A DNA stretch of 64,000 nucleotides, from NCBI RefSeq assembly GCF_902459535.1, contig NZ_LR699554.1:1798001-1862000 (forward strand), read 5' to 3'. Positions 8,702 through 17,416 of the stretch are shown one piece after another; within the stretch, counting starts at the first letter, position 1, and each line of letters begins with the position of its first letter. Below the pieces are notes generated by a model. It worked only from the letters and a program-made list of their open reading frames with translations, made no database searches and was not told where the DNA came from. Source of the stretch: Paraburkholderia dioscoreae. GTDB taxonomy: Bacteria > Pseudomonadota > Gammaproteobacteria > Burkholderiales > Burkholderiaceae. A program made the translations under genes and the position numbers.

Positions 8702-8776
8702 TTTGCCTGGTTTCGTTCGGGCGCAGCGTCAGCTTTCGCGCGCCGCGCTCTTCGCCGTTCACGAGGACACCTCCTG

Positions 8777-9835
8777 ATGATTCAGCCTGTTTCAACGGTG
8801 CTCGAAACCAAAGCCGCCGATATCGAACTGGTGCACGTGTCGAAGCAATACGGCGACTCGCTTGCCGTCGACGCAATCGATCTGCGCATTGCCGGCGGCC
8901 AGTACTGCTGTCTGCTCGGGCCGTCGGGATGCGGCAAGACCTCGACCTTGCGCATGATCGCCGGGCATGAATCCGTCACCGAAGGCGACATTCTGATCGC
9001 CGGCCGCAACGTCACGCGCGCGGAGCCGGCCGCGCGCGGCACGGCTATGGTGTTCCAGAACTATGCGCTGTTCCCGCATCTGAGCGCGCTCGACAACGTC
9101 GCGTTCAGCCTGAAGATGCGCGGCATCGCCAAAGATGTGCGGCGCAAACGCGCCGCCGAGTTGCTGGAACTGGTCGCCATGTCGGCGTATGCCGAACGCA
9201 AACCGGCGCAGCTTTCCGGCGGCCAGCAGCAACGTGTCGCGCTCGCGCGCGCATTGCTGAATCAGCCGGGCTGCCTGTTGCTCGACGAACCGCTGTCCGC
9301 GCTCGACCCGTTCCTGCGCGTGCAGATGCGCGCCGAACTCAAGCGCTGGCAGAAGGAACTCGGCATTACCTTCGTGCACGTCACGCATTCGCAGGAAGAA
9401 GCAATGGCGCTGGCCGATCTCGTCGTGGTGATGAGCCACGGCCGCATCGAACAGAGCGGCACGCCGCACGAGGTCTTCAACCGTCCGCGCACCGAGTTCG
9501 TGGCGCGCTTTCTCGGCGGTCATAACGTCTTCAAAACCAATGGCCGTTTGTTTACCGTGCGCGCCGATCATCTGCGCATCGTGCCGCATGGCATCACGCC
9601 GGTGCAGAACGCCGGCGGCGACAACGGCATGACGCGCATCGGCGGCGTGCCTTGCACAGTGCGCGAAGCCGAATACCAGGGCACCCATCTGCGCATGACG
9701 CTCGATCCGCTCGACGGGTCGCCTGAGTTGATCTCGCTCGTGAGCGACGGCGATTACGACCCCGCACGGCTCGGCCCCGAAGCTCGCGTGGTGGTCTGGT
9801 GGAACGAACAGGACGCGCATCCGCTCGCGGCCTGA
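8777..9835 (+). CDS. Spermidine/putrescine-type ABC transporter ATP-binding protein (PotA-like)
   Basis: ATPase of 352 residues, first gene of a four-gene importer operon. Walker A GPSGCGKTS is at about 48-56, followed by the Q-loop VFQNYALFPHL, the signature LSGGQQQRVALARAL, Walker B CLLLDEPLSALD and the H-loop FVHVTHSQEEA. A C-terminal TOBE-like region follows (about 270-352). The frame runs 87 codons further upstream, but the ATG at 8777 has GAGGA at the right distance and matches where the domain begins. Location next to the N-compound catabolic genes suggests uptake of a polyamine-like or related N-containing substrate. Confidence 0.95.
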   Translation: MIQPVSTVLETKAADIELVHVSKQYGDSLAVDAIDLRIAGGQYCCLLGPSGCGKTSTLRMIAGHESVTEGDILIAGRNVTRAEPAARGTAMVFQNYALFPHLSALDNVAFSLKMRGIAKDVRRKRAAELLELVAMSAYAERKPAQLSGGQQQRVALARALLNQPGCLLLDEPLSALDPFLRVQMRAELKRWQKELGITFVHVTHSQEEAMALADLVVVMSHGRIEQSGTPHEVFNRPRTEFVARFLGGHNVFKTNGRLFTVRADHLRIVPHGITPVQNAGGDNGMTRIGGVPCTVREAEYQGTHLRMTLDPLDGSPELISLVSDGDYDPARLGPEARVVVWWNEQDAHPLAA

Positions 9836-9940
9836 GTAGTGGTGAAGTTTTGTGCATTGAAGCGGTATGACATCGCCGCGCACGAGACTTCCAGCAAGCA
9901 AAAACCGAACGTCAATCGAACGTCAACTGAGGAGAAAGCA

Positions 9941-11236
9941 ATGAGTGAAGCGAACGAGAGCCCGGCACCGGCCGCAACGGATGGGAAGGAAACAGGCCTG
10001 TCGCGCCGCACGTTCATCAAGGGCGCGGTCGCGGCAGCCGGTATTGCCGGTTTTCCGTACGTGCACGCGCAGGAAAAAATCACGTTGCGCTACCTCGGCA
10101 CGGCGGTCAATCAGAGCGCCGACATCGCGAAGAAATTCAAGGAAGACACCGGCATCGAGATTCAATACGTGCCGGTGACGACCGATGACGTCGCCAAACG
10201 CATCATCACGCAGCCCAACTCGTTCGACATTGTCGACACCGAATACTTCGCGCTCAAGAAGCTGATTCCGGCCGGCACGCTGGCAGGCATGGACGTGAAG
10301 CGCATCAAGCTCGCCGACAAGATCACGCCGGTGCTCACGCGCGGCGAAGTCAACGGCAAGAAGATCGGCGATCAAGGCACCGCGCCGAAGAAAGTGATGT
10401 TCCTCACCGGCCCGCGCTCCACGCAATTCTCCGCCACGCCCACCGAGTGGATGACGCTGATTCCCACCACCTACAACGCGGATACGCTCGGCATCCGGCC
10501 CGACCTGATCAAGCGGCCCATCGACAGTTGGGCGGAACTCCTCAATCCGCAGTTCAAGGGCAAGGCGGCGCTGCTGAACATTCCCGCGATCGGCATCATG
10601 GATTCGGCGATGGCGATCGAGGCGATGGGCCACGTGAAATACGGCGACAAGGGCAACATGACCAAGGCCGAGATCGATCAGACCATCAAGATCCTGATCG
10701 AAGCGAAACGCGCCGGCCAGTTCCGCGCGTTCTGGAAGGACTTCAACGAAAGCGTGAACCTGATGGCCTCGGGCGAAGTGGTGATCCAGTCCATGTGGTC
10801 GCCCGCCGTCACGAAAGTCCGCACGATGGGGATCGCCTGCAAATTCCAGCCGCTCAAGGAAGGCTATCGTTCGTGGGCATCGGGCTTCGGTTTCCCGCGT
10901 TCGCTGCAAGGCAAGAAGCTCGACGCGGCGTATGAGTTCGTCAACTGGTTCCAGGACGGCTGGGCGGGCGCATATCTGATGCGTCAGGGCTATTACTCGG
11001 GCGTGCTCGAAACCGCGAAGACGCACATGCAGCCCTACGAGTGGGACTACTGGATCGAAGGCAAGCCGGCCGCGCAGGACATCAAGGCGCCGGACGGCCA
11101 GTTGCTCGAAAAAGCCGGCACCGTGCGCGACGGCGGCTCGTACAACCAGCGCATGGGCGCGATTGCCTGCTGGAACGCGGTGATGGACGAGAACATCTAC
11201 ATGGTCCAGAAGTGGAACGAGTTCATCGCGGCCTGA
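9941..11236 (+). CDS. ABC transporter substrate-binding protein, PotD/F-like, Tat-exported
   Basis: Extracytoplasmic receptor of 431 residues. A twin-arginine signal is visible, SRRTFIKGAVAAAGIAGF at about residues 21-38, with cleavage probable after VHA. The mature part has the PotD-type arrangement (ITLRYLGTAVNQSADIAKKF, later PTTYNADTLGIRPDLI and SWAELLNPQFKGKAALLN). The ATG at 9941 follows GAGGAGAAAG, and the upstream frame extension is not needed. A strong 14-bp-stem hairpin directly follows the gene and may protect its message so that receptor is made in excess over the permeases. Confidence 0.94.
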   Translation: MSEANESPAPAATDGKETGLSRRTFIKGAVAAAGIAGFPYVHAQEKITLRYLGTAVNQSADIAKKFKEDTGIEIQYVPVTTDDVAKRIITQPNSFDIVDTEYFALKKLIPAGTLAGMDVKRIKLADKITPVLTRGEVNGKKIGDQGTAPKKVMFLTGPRSTQFSATPTEWMTLIPTTYNADTLGIRPDLIKRPIDSWAELLNPQFKGKAALLNIPAIGIMDSAMAIEAMGHVKYGDKGNMTKAEIDQTIKILIEAKRAGQFRAFWKDFNESVNLMASGEVVIQSMWSPAVTKVRTMGIACKFQPLKEGYRSWASGFGFPRSLQGKKLDAAYEFVNWFQDGWAGAYLMRQGYYSGVLETAKTHMQPYEWDYWIEGKPAAQDIKAPDGQLLEKAGTVRDGGSYNQRMGAIACWNAVMDENIYMVQKWNEFIAA

Positions 11237-11278
11237 TGGACACCGTGGTCAATACCGCAGTCGAGGCCGCGGTTCGAC

Positions 11279-11311
11279 GTGACAGCCGGCGCCCAGAGCG
11301 CCGGCTGTCAC
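11279..11311 (+). other. Strong intercistronic hairpin between receptor and permease genes
   Basis: Perfect 14-bp inverted repeat: GTGACAGCCGGCGC at 11279-11292, a 5-nt loop, then the exact complement at 11298-11311. No T-run follows, so it is not a classical terminator. Such elements after binding-protein genes commonly block 3'-exonucleases or attenuate read-through. Confidence 0.75.
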
Positions 11312-11351
11312 CGCCTGTCTGAACGCAAAGTCATTCCTTAGAAATCCGCCT

Positions 11352-12266
11352 ATGGCAACGATCGACCTTCCCTCGCACGCGCAGGACGAGCCCGTCAAAC
11401 ACCGCCGCGCGCCGGCATGGTTGCAGGCGACGCCGCTCTCGCTGACCTTCCTGCTGTTTTTCATCGTGCCGCTGGTCATTACGCTGATCGTCAGTTTCTG
11501 GGACTTCAACGAATACCAGATCATCCCCGCGTTCACGCTGAAGAACTACGCGGCGATCTTCGACGGCTGTTCGTCGATGACGGACATCTGCGTCACCTTC
11601 AAGACCTACTGGTCGACGCTCAAATTCTGCGCGATCGTGTGGGCGGTGACCTTGCTGCTGGGTTTTTCGATCGCCTACTTCCTCGCGTTCCATGTGCGCA
11701 CCACGAGCATGCAGACCGTGCTGTTCCTCGTCTGCACGATTCCGTTCTGGACTTCGAACGTGATCCGCATGATTTCGTGGATGCCGCTGCTCGGCCGCAA
11801 CGGTCTCGTCAATCAGGCGCTGCTCGGCGCGCATCTGATCGACCAGCCGCTGGAATGGCTGCTGTATTCGAACTTTTCGGTGGTGCTCGCCTTCGTTCAC
11901 CTCTACACGTTCTTCATGATCGTGCCGATCTTCAACGCGATGATGCGCATCGACCGGTCGCTGCTCGAAGCCGCGCGCGACGCCGGCGCGAGCGGCTGGC
12001 AGGTGGTGCGCGACGTGGTGCTGCCGCTGTCGAAAACCGGCATCGTGATCGGCTCGATCTTCGTCATCACGATCGTGATGGGCGACTTCCTGACGGTCGG
12101 CGTGATGGGCGGCCAACAGATCGCGTCGGTGGGCAAGATCATTCAGGTGCAAACCGGCTACCTGCAATTTCCCGCCGCAGCGGCCAACGCGATCATTCTG
12201 CTCGCCGTGGTGCTGATGATCGTGTGGGGTTTGACGCGGGTTGTGGACATTCGCAAGGAACTGTGA
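11352..12266 (+). CDS. ABC transporter permease, PotB-like
   Basis: Inner-membrane permease of 304 residues with about six membrane segments, beginning with PLSLTFLLFFIVPLVITLIV. The EAA loop EAARDAGASGWQVVRDVVLPL near residues 210-230 docks the ATPase. It heads the permease pair after the hairpin at 11279-11311, and the following permease begins two bases after its stop. It forms the transmembrane channel with that partner. Confidence 0.95.
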   Translation: MATIDLPSHAQDEPVKHRRAPAWLQATPLSLTFLLFFIVPLVITLIVSFWDFNEYQIIPAFTLKNYAAIFDGCSSMTDICVTFKTYWSTLKFCAIVWAVTLLLGFSIAYFLAFHVRTTSMQTVLFLVCTIPFWTSNVIRMISWMPLLGRNGLVNQALLGAHLIDQPLEWLLYSNFSVVLAFVHLYTFFMIVPIFNAMMRIDRSLLEAARDAGASGWQVVRDVVLPLSKTGIVIGSIFVITIVMGDFLTVGVMGGQQIASVGKIIQVQTGYLQFPAAAANAIILLAVVLMIVWGLTRVVDIRKEL

Positions 12267-12268
12267 AG

Positions 12269-13174
12269 ATGCAGGCCATTCGCCTCAAACATCGCGAGCA
12301 TCGCCCGGCGAGTTTCTACTGGCTCGCGCTGCTGTTCGGCCTGTTCGTGCTGTTTCTGTACGGACCGGTGATCACCATTTTCATTCTGTCGTTTCAGGGC
12401 CCCGAAGGCGGCCTCACGTTTCCCATGCGCGGTGTGTCGCTGCACTGGTTCTCGGTACTGCGCGACGGGGTGGGCGACGTCGATATCTGGGCCGCGTTCG
12501 GCCGCTCCGTGCGGCTCGCCGTGGCCGTTACGGTGCTTACGGTGCTCTTTTCCGTCGCGGCGGGCCTCGCGTTTCGCAGAAAGTTTCGCGGCGATACGGC
12601 GGTGTTCTACGTCTCCGTTGCGAGTCTGATCATGCCGTCCATTATCGTTTCGCTCGGCATCGGCCTGACGTTCCGCCTGCTGGATAACGGTGTGAAGTAC
12701 CTTGCCTCGGCGTGGGGCCATCAGTCTTTCGCCGATACCTATACCACCTCGATGGGTCTCTTCACGTCCGCGCTCGGCGCGCATCTCACATGGACACTGC
12801 CGTTCGGTTTGCTGGTCATGTTCGCGGTGTTCAACCGCTTCAACCCGGCTTACGAAGAAGCGTCGCGCGATCTGGGCGCAACGCCGTGGCAGAGCTTCCG
12901 GTATGTGGTGCTGCCGATCATCGGTCCTTCGGTGGTGGGCGTCGCCATGTTCGGCTTCACGCTCTCATGGGACGAGATTGCCCGCACCTCGCAGGCAATC
13001 GGCGACCAGAACACGCTGCCGCTCGAGCTTCAGGGACTCACCACGTCGGTGACGACGCCGGTGATTTACGCGCTCGGCACCATGACGACGGTGTTGTCGC
13101 TAACGGTGATGGGCCTATGTCTGCTCGCCGTGCGATGGCTGGCGCGCAGGCGCGTGGTGGCGGGATTGAAGTAG
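12269..13174 (+). CDS. ABC transporter permease, PotC-like
   Basis: Second permease of 301 residues and about six membrane segments (FYWLALLFGLFVLFLYGPVI first). The EAA motif EEASRDLGATPWQSFRYVVL lies near residues 194-213. The ATG at 12269 comes two bases after the partner's TGA, so translational coupling is likely. A GC-rich hairpin with a short T-run follows the stop and probably ends the operon. Confidence 0.95.
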   Translation: MQAIRLKHREHRPASFYWLALLFGLFVLFLYGPVITIFILSFQGPEGGLTFPMRGVSLHWFSVLRDGVGDVDIWAAFGRSVRLAVAVTVLTVLFSVAAGLAFRRKFRGDTAVFYVSVASLIMPSIIVSLGIGLTFRLLDNGVKYLASAWGHQSFADTYTTSMGLFTSALGAHLTWTLPFGLLVMFAVFNRFNPAYEEASRDLGATPWQSFRYVVLPIIGPSVVGVAMFGFTLSWDEIARTSQAIGDQNTLPLELQGLTTSVTTPVIYALGTMTTVLSLTVMGLCLLAVRWLARRRVVAGLK

Positions 13175-13184
13175 GCCTTCTGCC

Positions 13185-13208
13185 GCGCCGCGGCGGTCGC
13201 GGCGCTTT
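13185..13208 (+). terminator. Probable intrinsic terminator after the ABC transporter operon
   Basis: GCGCCGCG and CGCGGCGC form an 8-bp perfect stem around a 5-nt loop, followed by TTT. It starts 10 bp after the last permease stop. The T-run is short, so termination may be partial. Confidence 0.5.
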
Positions 13209-13325
13209 CCGGCAGGCATTTCACTCCTGCTGCTAAGAATCGGCCAAATACTTCGTTGCTCGACCCGTTCCCGTCCCTTACCGTTCTCTGATTGCGCCCC
13301 ACGCGCACCCCGTTTCGGAGAACCC

Positions 13326-14606
13326 ATGTCCGCAGTTCAATCGCCAACCAGCCCAGAACACAGCATCGCCGACGCCGCGCAACTCTTCGGCGACGATCCG
13401 CTGACGCGCCGCTTCGCGCCTGTTTTCGCCCGGATCGCTGAAGGCGCGGTCGAACGCGAGCAGCAGCGCGAACTCGCTTACGAGCCGGTGGAATGGCTGC
13501 GTGAGGCGGGCTACACCCGGTTGCGCGTACCCAGACAGTACGGCGGCGAAGGCATCTCGCTCACGCAATTCTTCGCGCTGGTCACGCGTCTCGGCGAAGC
13601 GGACTCGAATCTGCCGCAAATCCTGCGCGTACATGGCGGCTTTATCGAGGCACTGCTGGAAAACGGCGACGAATCGTTGCGCGAGCGCTGGTTCACGAGG
13701 ATCGTGCAAGGCCAGATCGTCGGCGGCGCGGTGTCCGAGCGCACGGGCGTCACCAACAACAGCGTGCGTCTCACGCAAACGGATGGCGCATGGCATCTCG
13801 ACGGCGAAAAGTACTACACCACGGGCACGCTGTACGCGGATTGGGTCGACGTCACCGCGCACGACGGCACGAGCGACGTGCGCGTGCTGGTCGAAACCGG
13901 CACGCCGGGCCTCGAACGTATCGACGATTGGGACGGTTTCGGACAACGGCTCACGGGTAGCGGCACGGCGCGCTTCACGCGGGTGCCGGTCTCGCCCGAC
14001 AACCTCTACCGCCGCTATAACGCTGCCGAGCCGCGTCGCAACAGCCTGCTCACGGCCTACTATCAGGCGCTACATGTCGCGAATCTCGCCGGGATCAGCC
14101 GCGCGGCGTTGCGCGATGCGGTCGCGTTCACGCAAGCCAGAACCCGGACCTTCGGTGTTCCGGGTGCTTCGAGCCCGCGCGACAATCCTCTCGTGCATCG
14201 CGTGGTCGGGCGCCTCGCGAGCCTCGCTTATTCGACGCAAAGCATCAGCACGTCACTCGCGCGCGCCATCGATGAAGTCTCCGTCGCGCGCCAGGAAGGC
14301 CGCACCGACGAGCAGACTTACATCCACCTGGACATCCAGACTTTCCAGGCACAGCAGATCGTCATCGAGCAGACGTTGCAGGCGGCGACGCTGCTGTTCG
14401 AAGTCGGCGGCGCGTCGGCCACCAGCGAAGCGCGCCGCTTCGATCGCTACTGGCGCAATGCGCGCGTGCTGGCGTCGCACAATCCGGCGATCATTCGCGA
14501 GGCCGCGATCGGCGACTTCTACCTGAATGGCAACGCGCACAGCGAGCGCTTCGGGGTGGCTCGGCAGCAGGAGATAGCTGCGGCAACGCAAGCGGCGGCG
14601 GCATAA
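13326..14606 (+). CDS. Acyl-CoA dehydrogenase-like flavin monooxygenase (DszC/SfnB type)
   Basis: A 426-residue protein of the acyl-CoA dehydrogenase fold. The region SERTGVTNNSVRLTQTDGAWHLDGEKYYTTG-like stretch around 140-165 and the late ARVLASHNPAIIREAAIGDF resemble DszC/SfnB-type FMNH2-dependent monooxygenases rather than true fatty acyl-CoA dehydrogenases. It stands alone after the transporter operon, preceded by GGAG and separated by a hairpin. With the flavin reductase at 6.2 kb it could form a two-component oxygenase acting on a transported N- or S-compound. The pairing is inference. Confidence 0.88.
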   Translation: MSAVQSPTSPEHSIADAAQLFGDDPLTRRFAPVFARIAEGAVEREQQRELAYEPVEWLREAGYTRLRVPRQYGGEGISLTQFFALVTRLGEADSNLPQILRVHGGFIEALLENGDESLRERWFTRIVQGQIVGGAVSERTGVTNNSVRLTQTDGAWHLDGEKYYTTGTLYADWVDVTAHDGTSDVRVLVETGTPGLERIDDWDGFGQRLTGSGTARFTRVPVSPDNLYRRYNAAEPRRNSLLTAYYQALHVANLAGISRAALRDAVAFTQARTRTFGVPGASSPRDNPLVHRVVGRLASLAYSTQSISTSLARAIDEVSVARQEGRTDEQTYIHLDIQTFQAQQIVIEQTLQAATLLFEVGGASATSEARRFDRYWRNARVLASHNPAIIREAAIGDFYLNGNAHSERFGVARQQEIAAATQAAAA

Positions 14607-14721
14607 GGACGGCATAAGGACAGCAGACCGGCGGCGGCATGCGGATCGCCGCCTTCATGTGGCACAGTGTTGTCAGGCGCATGCGCTAAGCTTGCGCAAC
14701 CGAACAGCCCTGACGAGCGAC

Positions 14722-15240
14722 ATGAAGAATCTGCCTGCCTACGAGCCTCCGGTCGACGAGAACCAGCTTCTGCTGAAGTGGATCCGCCGTGCGCGCGAAT
14801 CCCAGATGAGCCATTACGACATGGCGGACCTGCTATCGGCGCGCGACCGCCAGGTCGGCTGGCTCGCAACCGCGTTGACCGCCTTCGTGGGGACGGCGGT
14901 GTTCGCTTCCCTGCATGCCACCGCTGTCTCGCCCGAGCTCAGGATCTTCGTGGGCTTCGTGAGCGTGGCGGCCGCGGTCTCCACCGCGCTGCAGACCTTC
15001 CTGCGCTACGCCGAACGCGCCGAAAAACATCGCGCCGCCGGTGCGCGCTATGGCGCGGTGCGTCGCCGGCTCGAAGCGGTCTTTGCAGGTGATGCCGATG
15101 CGCGTGACGGCCACTATCTCACCGCGATCCGCGACGAGCTCGACCGGCTGGCCGAAGATTCGCCCAACGTGCCGCCGCGCGTTTTCCATCGCACCCAGCG
15201 GACGCTGTCCGCGGATACGCCGCGCAGCCGCGATGCTTAG
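14722..15240 (+). CDS. SLATT-like two-transmembrane protein
   Basis: A 172-residue protein. A cytosolic N-terminal helix (LLLKWIRRARESQMSHYDMA) is followed by two membrane helices (about 47-64 and 73-91) separated by a very short loop, then a charged cytosolic C-terminal helix (RYAERAEKHRAAGARYGAVR). This is the layout of SLATT domains, two-TM modules found as effectors with nucleotide-sensing conflict systems and also as stand-alone proteins. No nucleotidyltransferase, SLOG or TIR gene is adjacent. The ATG at 14722 was preferred over an upstream in-frame start. Its stop codon interlocks with the convergent yceH stop. Confidence 0.75.
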   Translation: MKNLPAYEPPVDENQLLLKWIRRARESQMSHYDMADLLSARDRQVGWLATALTAFVGTAVFASLHATAVSPELRIFVGFVSVAAAVSTALQTFLRYAERAEKHRAAGARYGAVRRRLEAVFAGDADARDGHYLTAIRDELDRLAEDSPNVPPRVFHRTQRTLSADTPRSRDA

Positions 15241-15947
15241 GCGCCTTCGCCGGCAGTAAGGTCGCCGGCGTCGATACCCAGCTCTGCCGCCATGCGGCGG
15301 ACCACGGTCTGCAGCCGGCTCACTTCATCGGCGAGGCGCTTCTGTTCGGCCTTGACCGCCTCGAACGCGGACAACGGCACCGCGTCGTCTTCGGCGCCCG
15401 GCTGCGCCAGTTCGCTCGCACTCACCTCGCCGCACAGCAGATGCGTCCAGCGGTTCTCGCGCTCGCCCGGCGTGCGCGCGAGTTTCACGACCCGTGGCGG
15501 GTCGTTGGCCGCGAGTTCATCGAGAAACGCTTCGACCGACGAGATATCGGCAAAGCCATGCAAACGCGCGCTGTTCAGGCGCAATTCGGCGGCGGTTTGC
15601 GAGCCGCGCAGCAACAGGGTGGTAAGCAGCGCCGCCGACTGGCTCGGCAAACCCAGCACCCGGTTCATGTTGTGCTCGAAGCGCGGCACGCGGCTGCTGC
15701 TGCCTTCCATTACGAGGCTCAAGCGTTTCAATCCGTCGACGGCGGTCAGCACCTCGGCTTCGGTAGCGTTCATGACCGGCGCGCGGCCGGTTTTCTGGTT
15801 GCAGCCCAAGGTCAGCGCGTTGAGCGAAAGCGGATAGCTGTCCGGCACCGTGTGCTGCTTTTCGACGAGCACGCCGAGCACGCGCCCTTCAAGCAAGGTC
15901 AGCGCGCGGATCGAAGGACGGGAGGAAGTGTCGGGAGTGGAGTTCAT
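15237..15947 (-). CDS. yceH: YceH family (DUF480) protein
   Basis: A 236-residue member of the YceH family, which consists of tandem winged-helix domains of unknown role. Hallmarks are LTLLEGRVLGVLVEKQHTVP, DSYPLSLNALTLGCNQKT, RVPRFEHNMN and a C-terminal coiled coil (EAVKAEQKRLADEVSRLQTV). Full length for the family. The TAA overlaps the TAG of the convergent SLATT-like gene, so the two share the bases TTAG. Confidence 0.95.
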   Translation of the reverse strand: MNSTPDTSSRPSIRALTLLEGRVLGVLVEKQHTVPDSYPLSLNALTLGCNQKTGRAPVMNATEAEVLTAVDGLKRLSLVMEGSSSRVPRFEHNMNRVLGLPSQSAALLTTLLLRGSQTAAELRLNSARLHGFADISSVEAFLDELAANDPPRVVKLARTPGERENRWTHLLCGEVSASELAQPGAEDDAVPLSAFEAVKAEQKRLADEVSRLQTVVRRMAAELGIDAGDLTAGEGA

Positions 15948-16112
15948 GGATGATGTCGCGGTATGAGCCGCCGGGTCTCGTGAATGACGTGCTGATGTGC
16001 GTTACCGCTGCACAGCCGGGCGACGCGTTCTGGTTTGTGGGCACTATGATAAACGGCCGAGGTCGTGGCGGTGTACGAATCTCCGCTGCGGCATGGCGCA
16101 CGCGAGGCCATC

Positions 16113-16128
16113 TGGCACGCGGCGTGCT
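16113..16128 (+). promoter_or_regulatory. Sigma-54 promoter for the lipocalin gene
   Basis: TGGCACGCGGCGTGCT matches TGGCACG-N4-TTGCW with a single mismatch (G for the first T of TTGC) and correct GG-N10-GC spacing. Transcription would start about 24 nt before the lipocalin ATG. Confidence 0.6.
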
Positions 16129-16162
16129 GCCAGCGGATGTCCTTCACTCATGGAGTCGCTCG

Positions 16163-16735
16163 ATGCCTTTACGCCGCCAGTCGGTCCTGCGCCTGAGCGC
16201 CATTTCACTCGTGGTCGGCGCAGTGTGCCTGCTCGGCGCCTGCGCGTTCAGCCCGGCCGGCAAAAGCGGCAACGCGCGTGTGCCCGAGCCGGCGAAACCC
16301 GTGGATCTGAGCCGCTATCTCGGTCGATGGTATGAACTGGCGCGCTATGAAAACGGCTTCGAGCGCGATTGCGAAGCCGTCACCGCCGACTATGCCACGC
16401 GCGACGACGGCCTGATCGACGTCATCAACAGTTGCCACAAGGGCGCCGTGAACGGGCCGGCGGACGTGGCTAAGGGCCGCGCGAAAGTCGTCGCCGGTTC
16501 GGGCACTGCGAAGCTGAAGGTGTCGTTCTTCGGCCCGTTCTTCTTCGGCGACTACTGGGTGCTGGACCACGCGGACGACTATAGCTGGTCGATCGTCGGC
16601 GAGCCGAGCGGACGTTATCTGTGGATTCTGACGCGCGAAGCGACACCTGCCGCAAGCGTGAAAGACGCGCTGATCGAGCGGGTTCACGCACTGGGTTACG
16701 ACACCTCAATGCTGCGCATGACCAGGCACGAGTAA
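16163..16735 (+). CDS. blc: Outer membrane lipoprotein, lipocalin (Blc) family
   Basis: A lipoprotein of 190 residues that binds lipids or other hydrophobic ligands in the cell envelope. The signal peptide ends in the lipobox LLGAC with the acylated Cys27. The lipocalin GxW signature is YLGRWYELARYENGFERDC, and the barrel continues through FFGPFFFGDYWVLDHADDYS and GRYLWILTREATP. The ATG at 16163 has GGAG 7 nt upstream. It has its own -24/-12 promoter and faces no operon partner. Confidence 0.94.
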   Translation: MPLRRQSVLRLSAISLVVGAVCLLGACAFSPAGKSGNARVPEPAKPVDLSRYLGRWYELARYENGFERDCEAVTADYATRDDGLIDVINSCHKGAVNGPADVAKGRAKVVAGSGTAKLKVSFFGPFFFGDYWVLDHADDYSWSIVGEPSGRYLWILTREATPAASVKDALIERVHALGYDTSMLRMTRHE

Positions 16736-16808
16736 GCTGCGTCCCTTGACTGCGCGAGAACCGATCGGAGCACGCCCACCGGCCGCCCCATTTTTTCCTG
16801 ATTGACCA

Positions 16809-16845
16809 TTTTCCATATTCGAGATAATTTCCCGAATATGGAAAA
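16809..16845. promoter_or_regulatory. 13-bp perfect inverted repeat overlapping the XRE regulator start
   Basis: TTTTCCATATTCG at 16809-16821 and its exact complement at 16833-16845, with an 11-nt spacer. The right arm contains the ATG (16838) of the XRE-cupin regulator. Two half-sites about two helical turns apart suit two dimers of a helix-turn-helix protein, so autoregulation is the simplest reading. Confidence 0.65.
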
Positions 16846-17410
16846 CCCACTCCCCGACGACAACGCCATCGACCGCCGCATCGCGCAGCGGTTGCGGGCG
16901 CTGCGCGCCGAGCGCAACTGGTCGCTCGACGATCTCGCGAGACTCAGCAGCGTCAGCCGCGCGACGCTCTCTCGCCTCGAAAACGCCGCCGTGAGCCCCA
17001 CGGCGAGCGTGCTCGGCAAGCTCTGCGTGGCGTACGGCCTGCCAATCTCGCGCCTCATGCACATGGTCGAAGAAGACTTCGCGCCGCACGTGCCGCGCGC
17101 CGCCCAGCCGCTCTGGACCGACGCCAGCGTCGGCTTCCGGCGGCGCTCCGTGTCGCCGCCCGCGCAGGCGTTGAGCGGCGAAGCGCTGGAATGCGAACTC
17201 GATGCCGGCGTGCGCATCACCTACGACGCATCGCCGCGGCCCGGCCTCGAACATCATCTGATCCTGCTCGAAGGGCAACTGCAGATCACCGTCGACGGCC
17301 AAAGCCACAACCTGCAACCCGGCGACTGCCTGCGCTATCAGCTGTTCGGCGCAAGCGCTTTCGTGACGCCCGCGCACAGCGGGGCCCGCTACATTCTCTT
17401 CATCGTGTGA
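16838..17410 (+). CDS. XRE family transcriptional regulator with C-terminal cupin domain
   Basis: A 190-residue regulator. An XRE helix-turn-helix (about residues 13-70, LRALRAERNWSLDDLARLSS and SRATLSRLENAAVSPTASVL) is joined to a small cupin barrel (about 115-187, EHHLILLEGQLQITVDGQSH and LQPGDCLRYQLFG) that should sense a small ligand. The ATG at 16838 is chosen over a TTG at 16802 because the domain starts after it. It lacks an obvious Shine-Dalgarno and lies inside a 13-bp inverted repeat. The GNAT gene begins 6 bp after its stop, so the two form an operon. Confidence 0.94.
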   Translation: MENPLPDDNAIDRRIAQRLRALRAERNWSLDDLARLSSVSRATLSRLENAAVSPTASVLGKLCVAYGLPISRLMHMVEEDFAPHVPRAAQPLWTDASVGFRRRSVSPPAQALSGEALECELDAGVRITYDASPRPGLEHHLILLEGQLQITVDGQSHNLQPGDCLRYQLFGASAFVTPAHSGARYILFIV

Positions 17411-17416
17411 GCCAGC

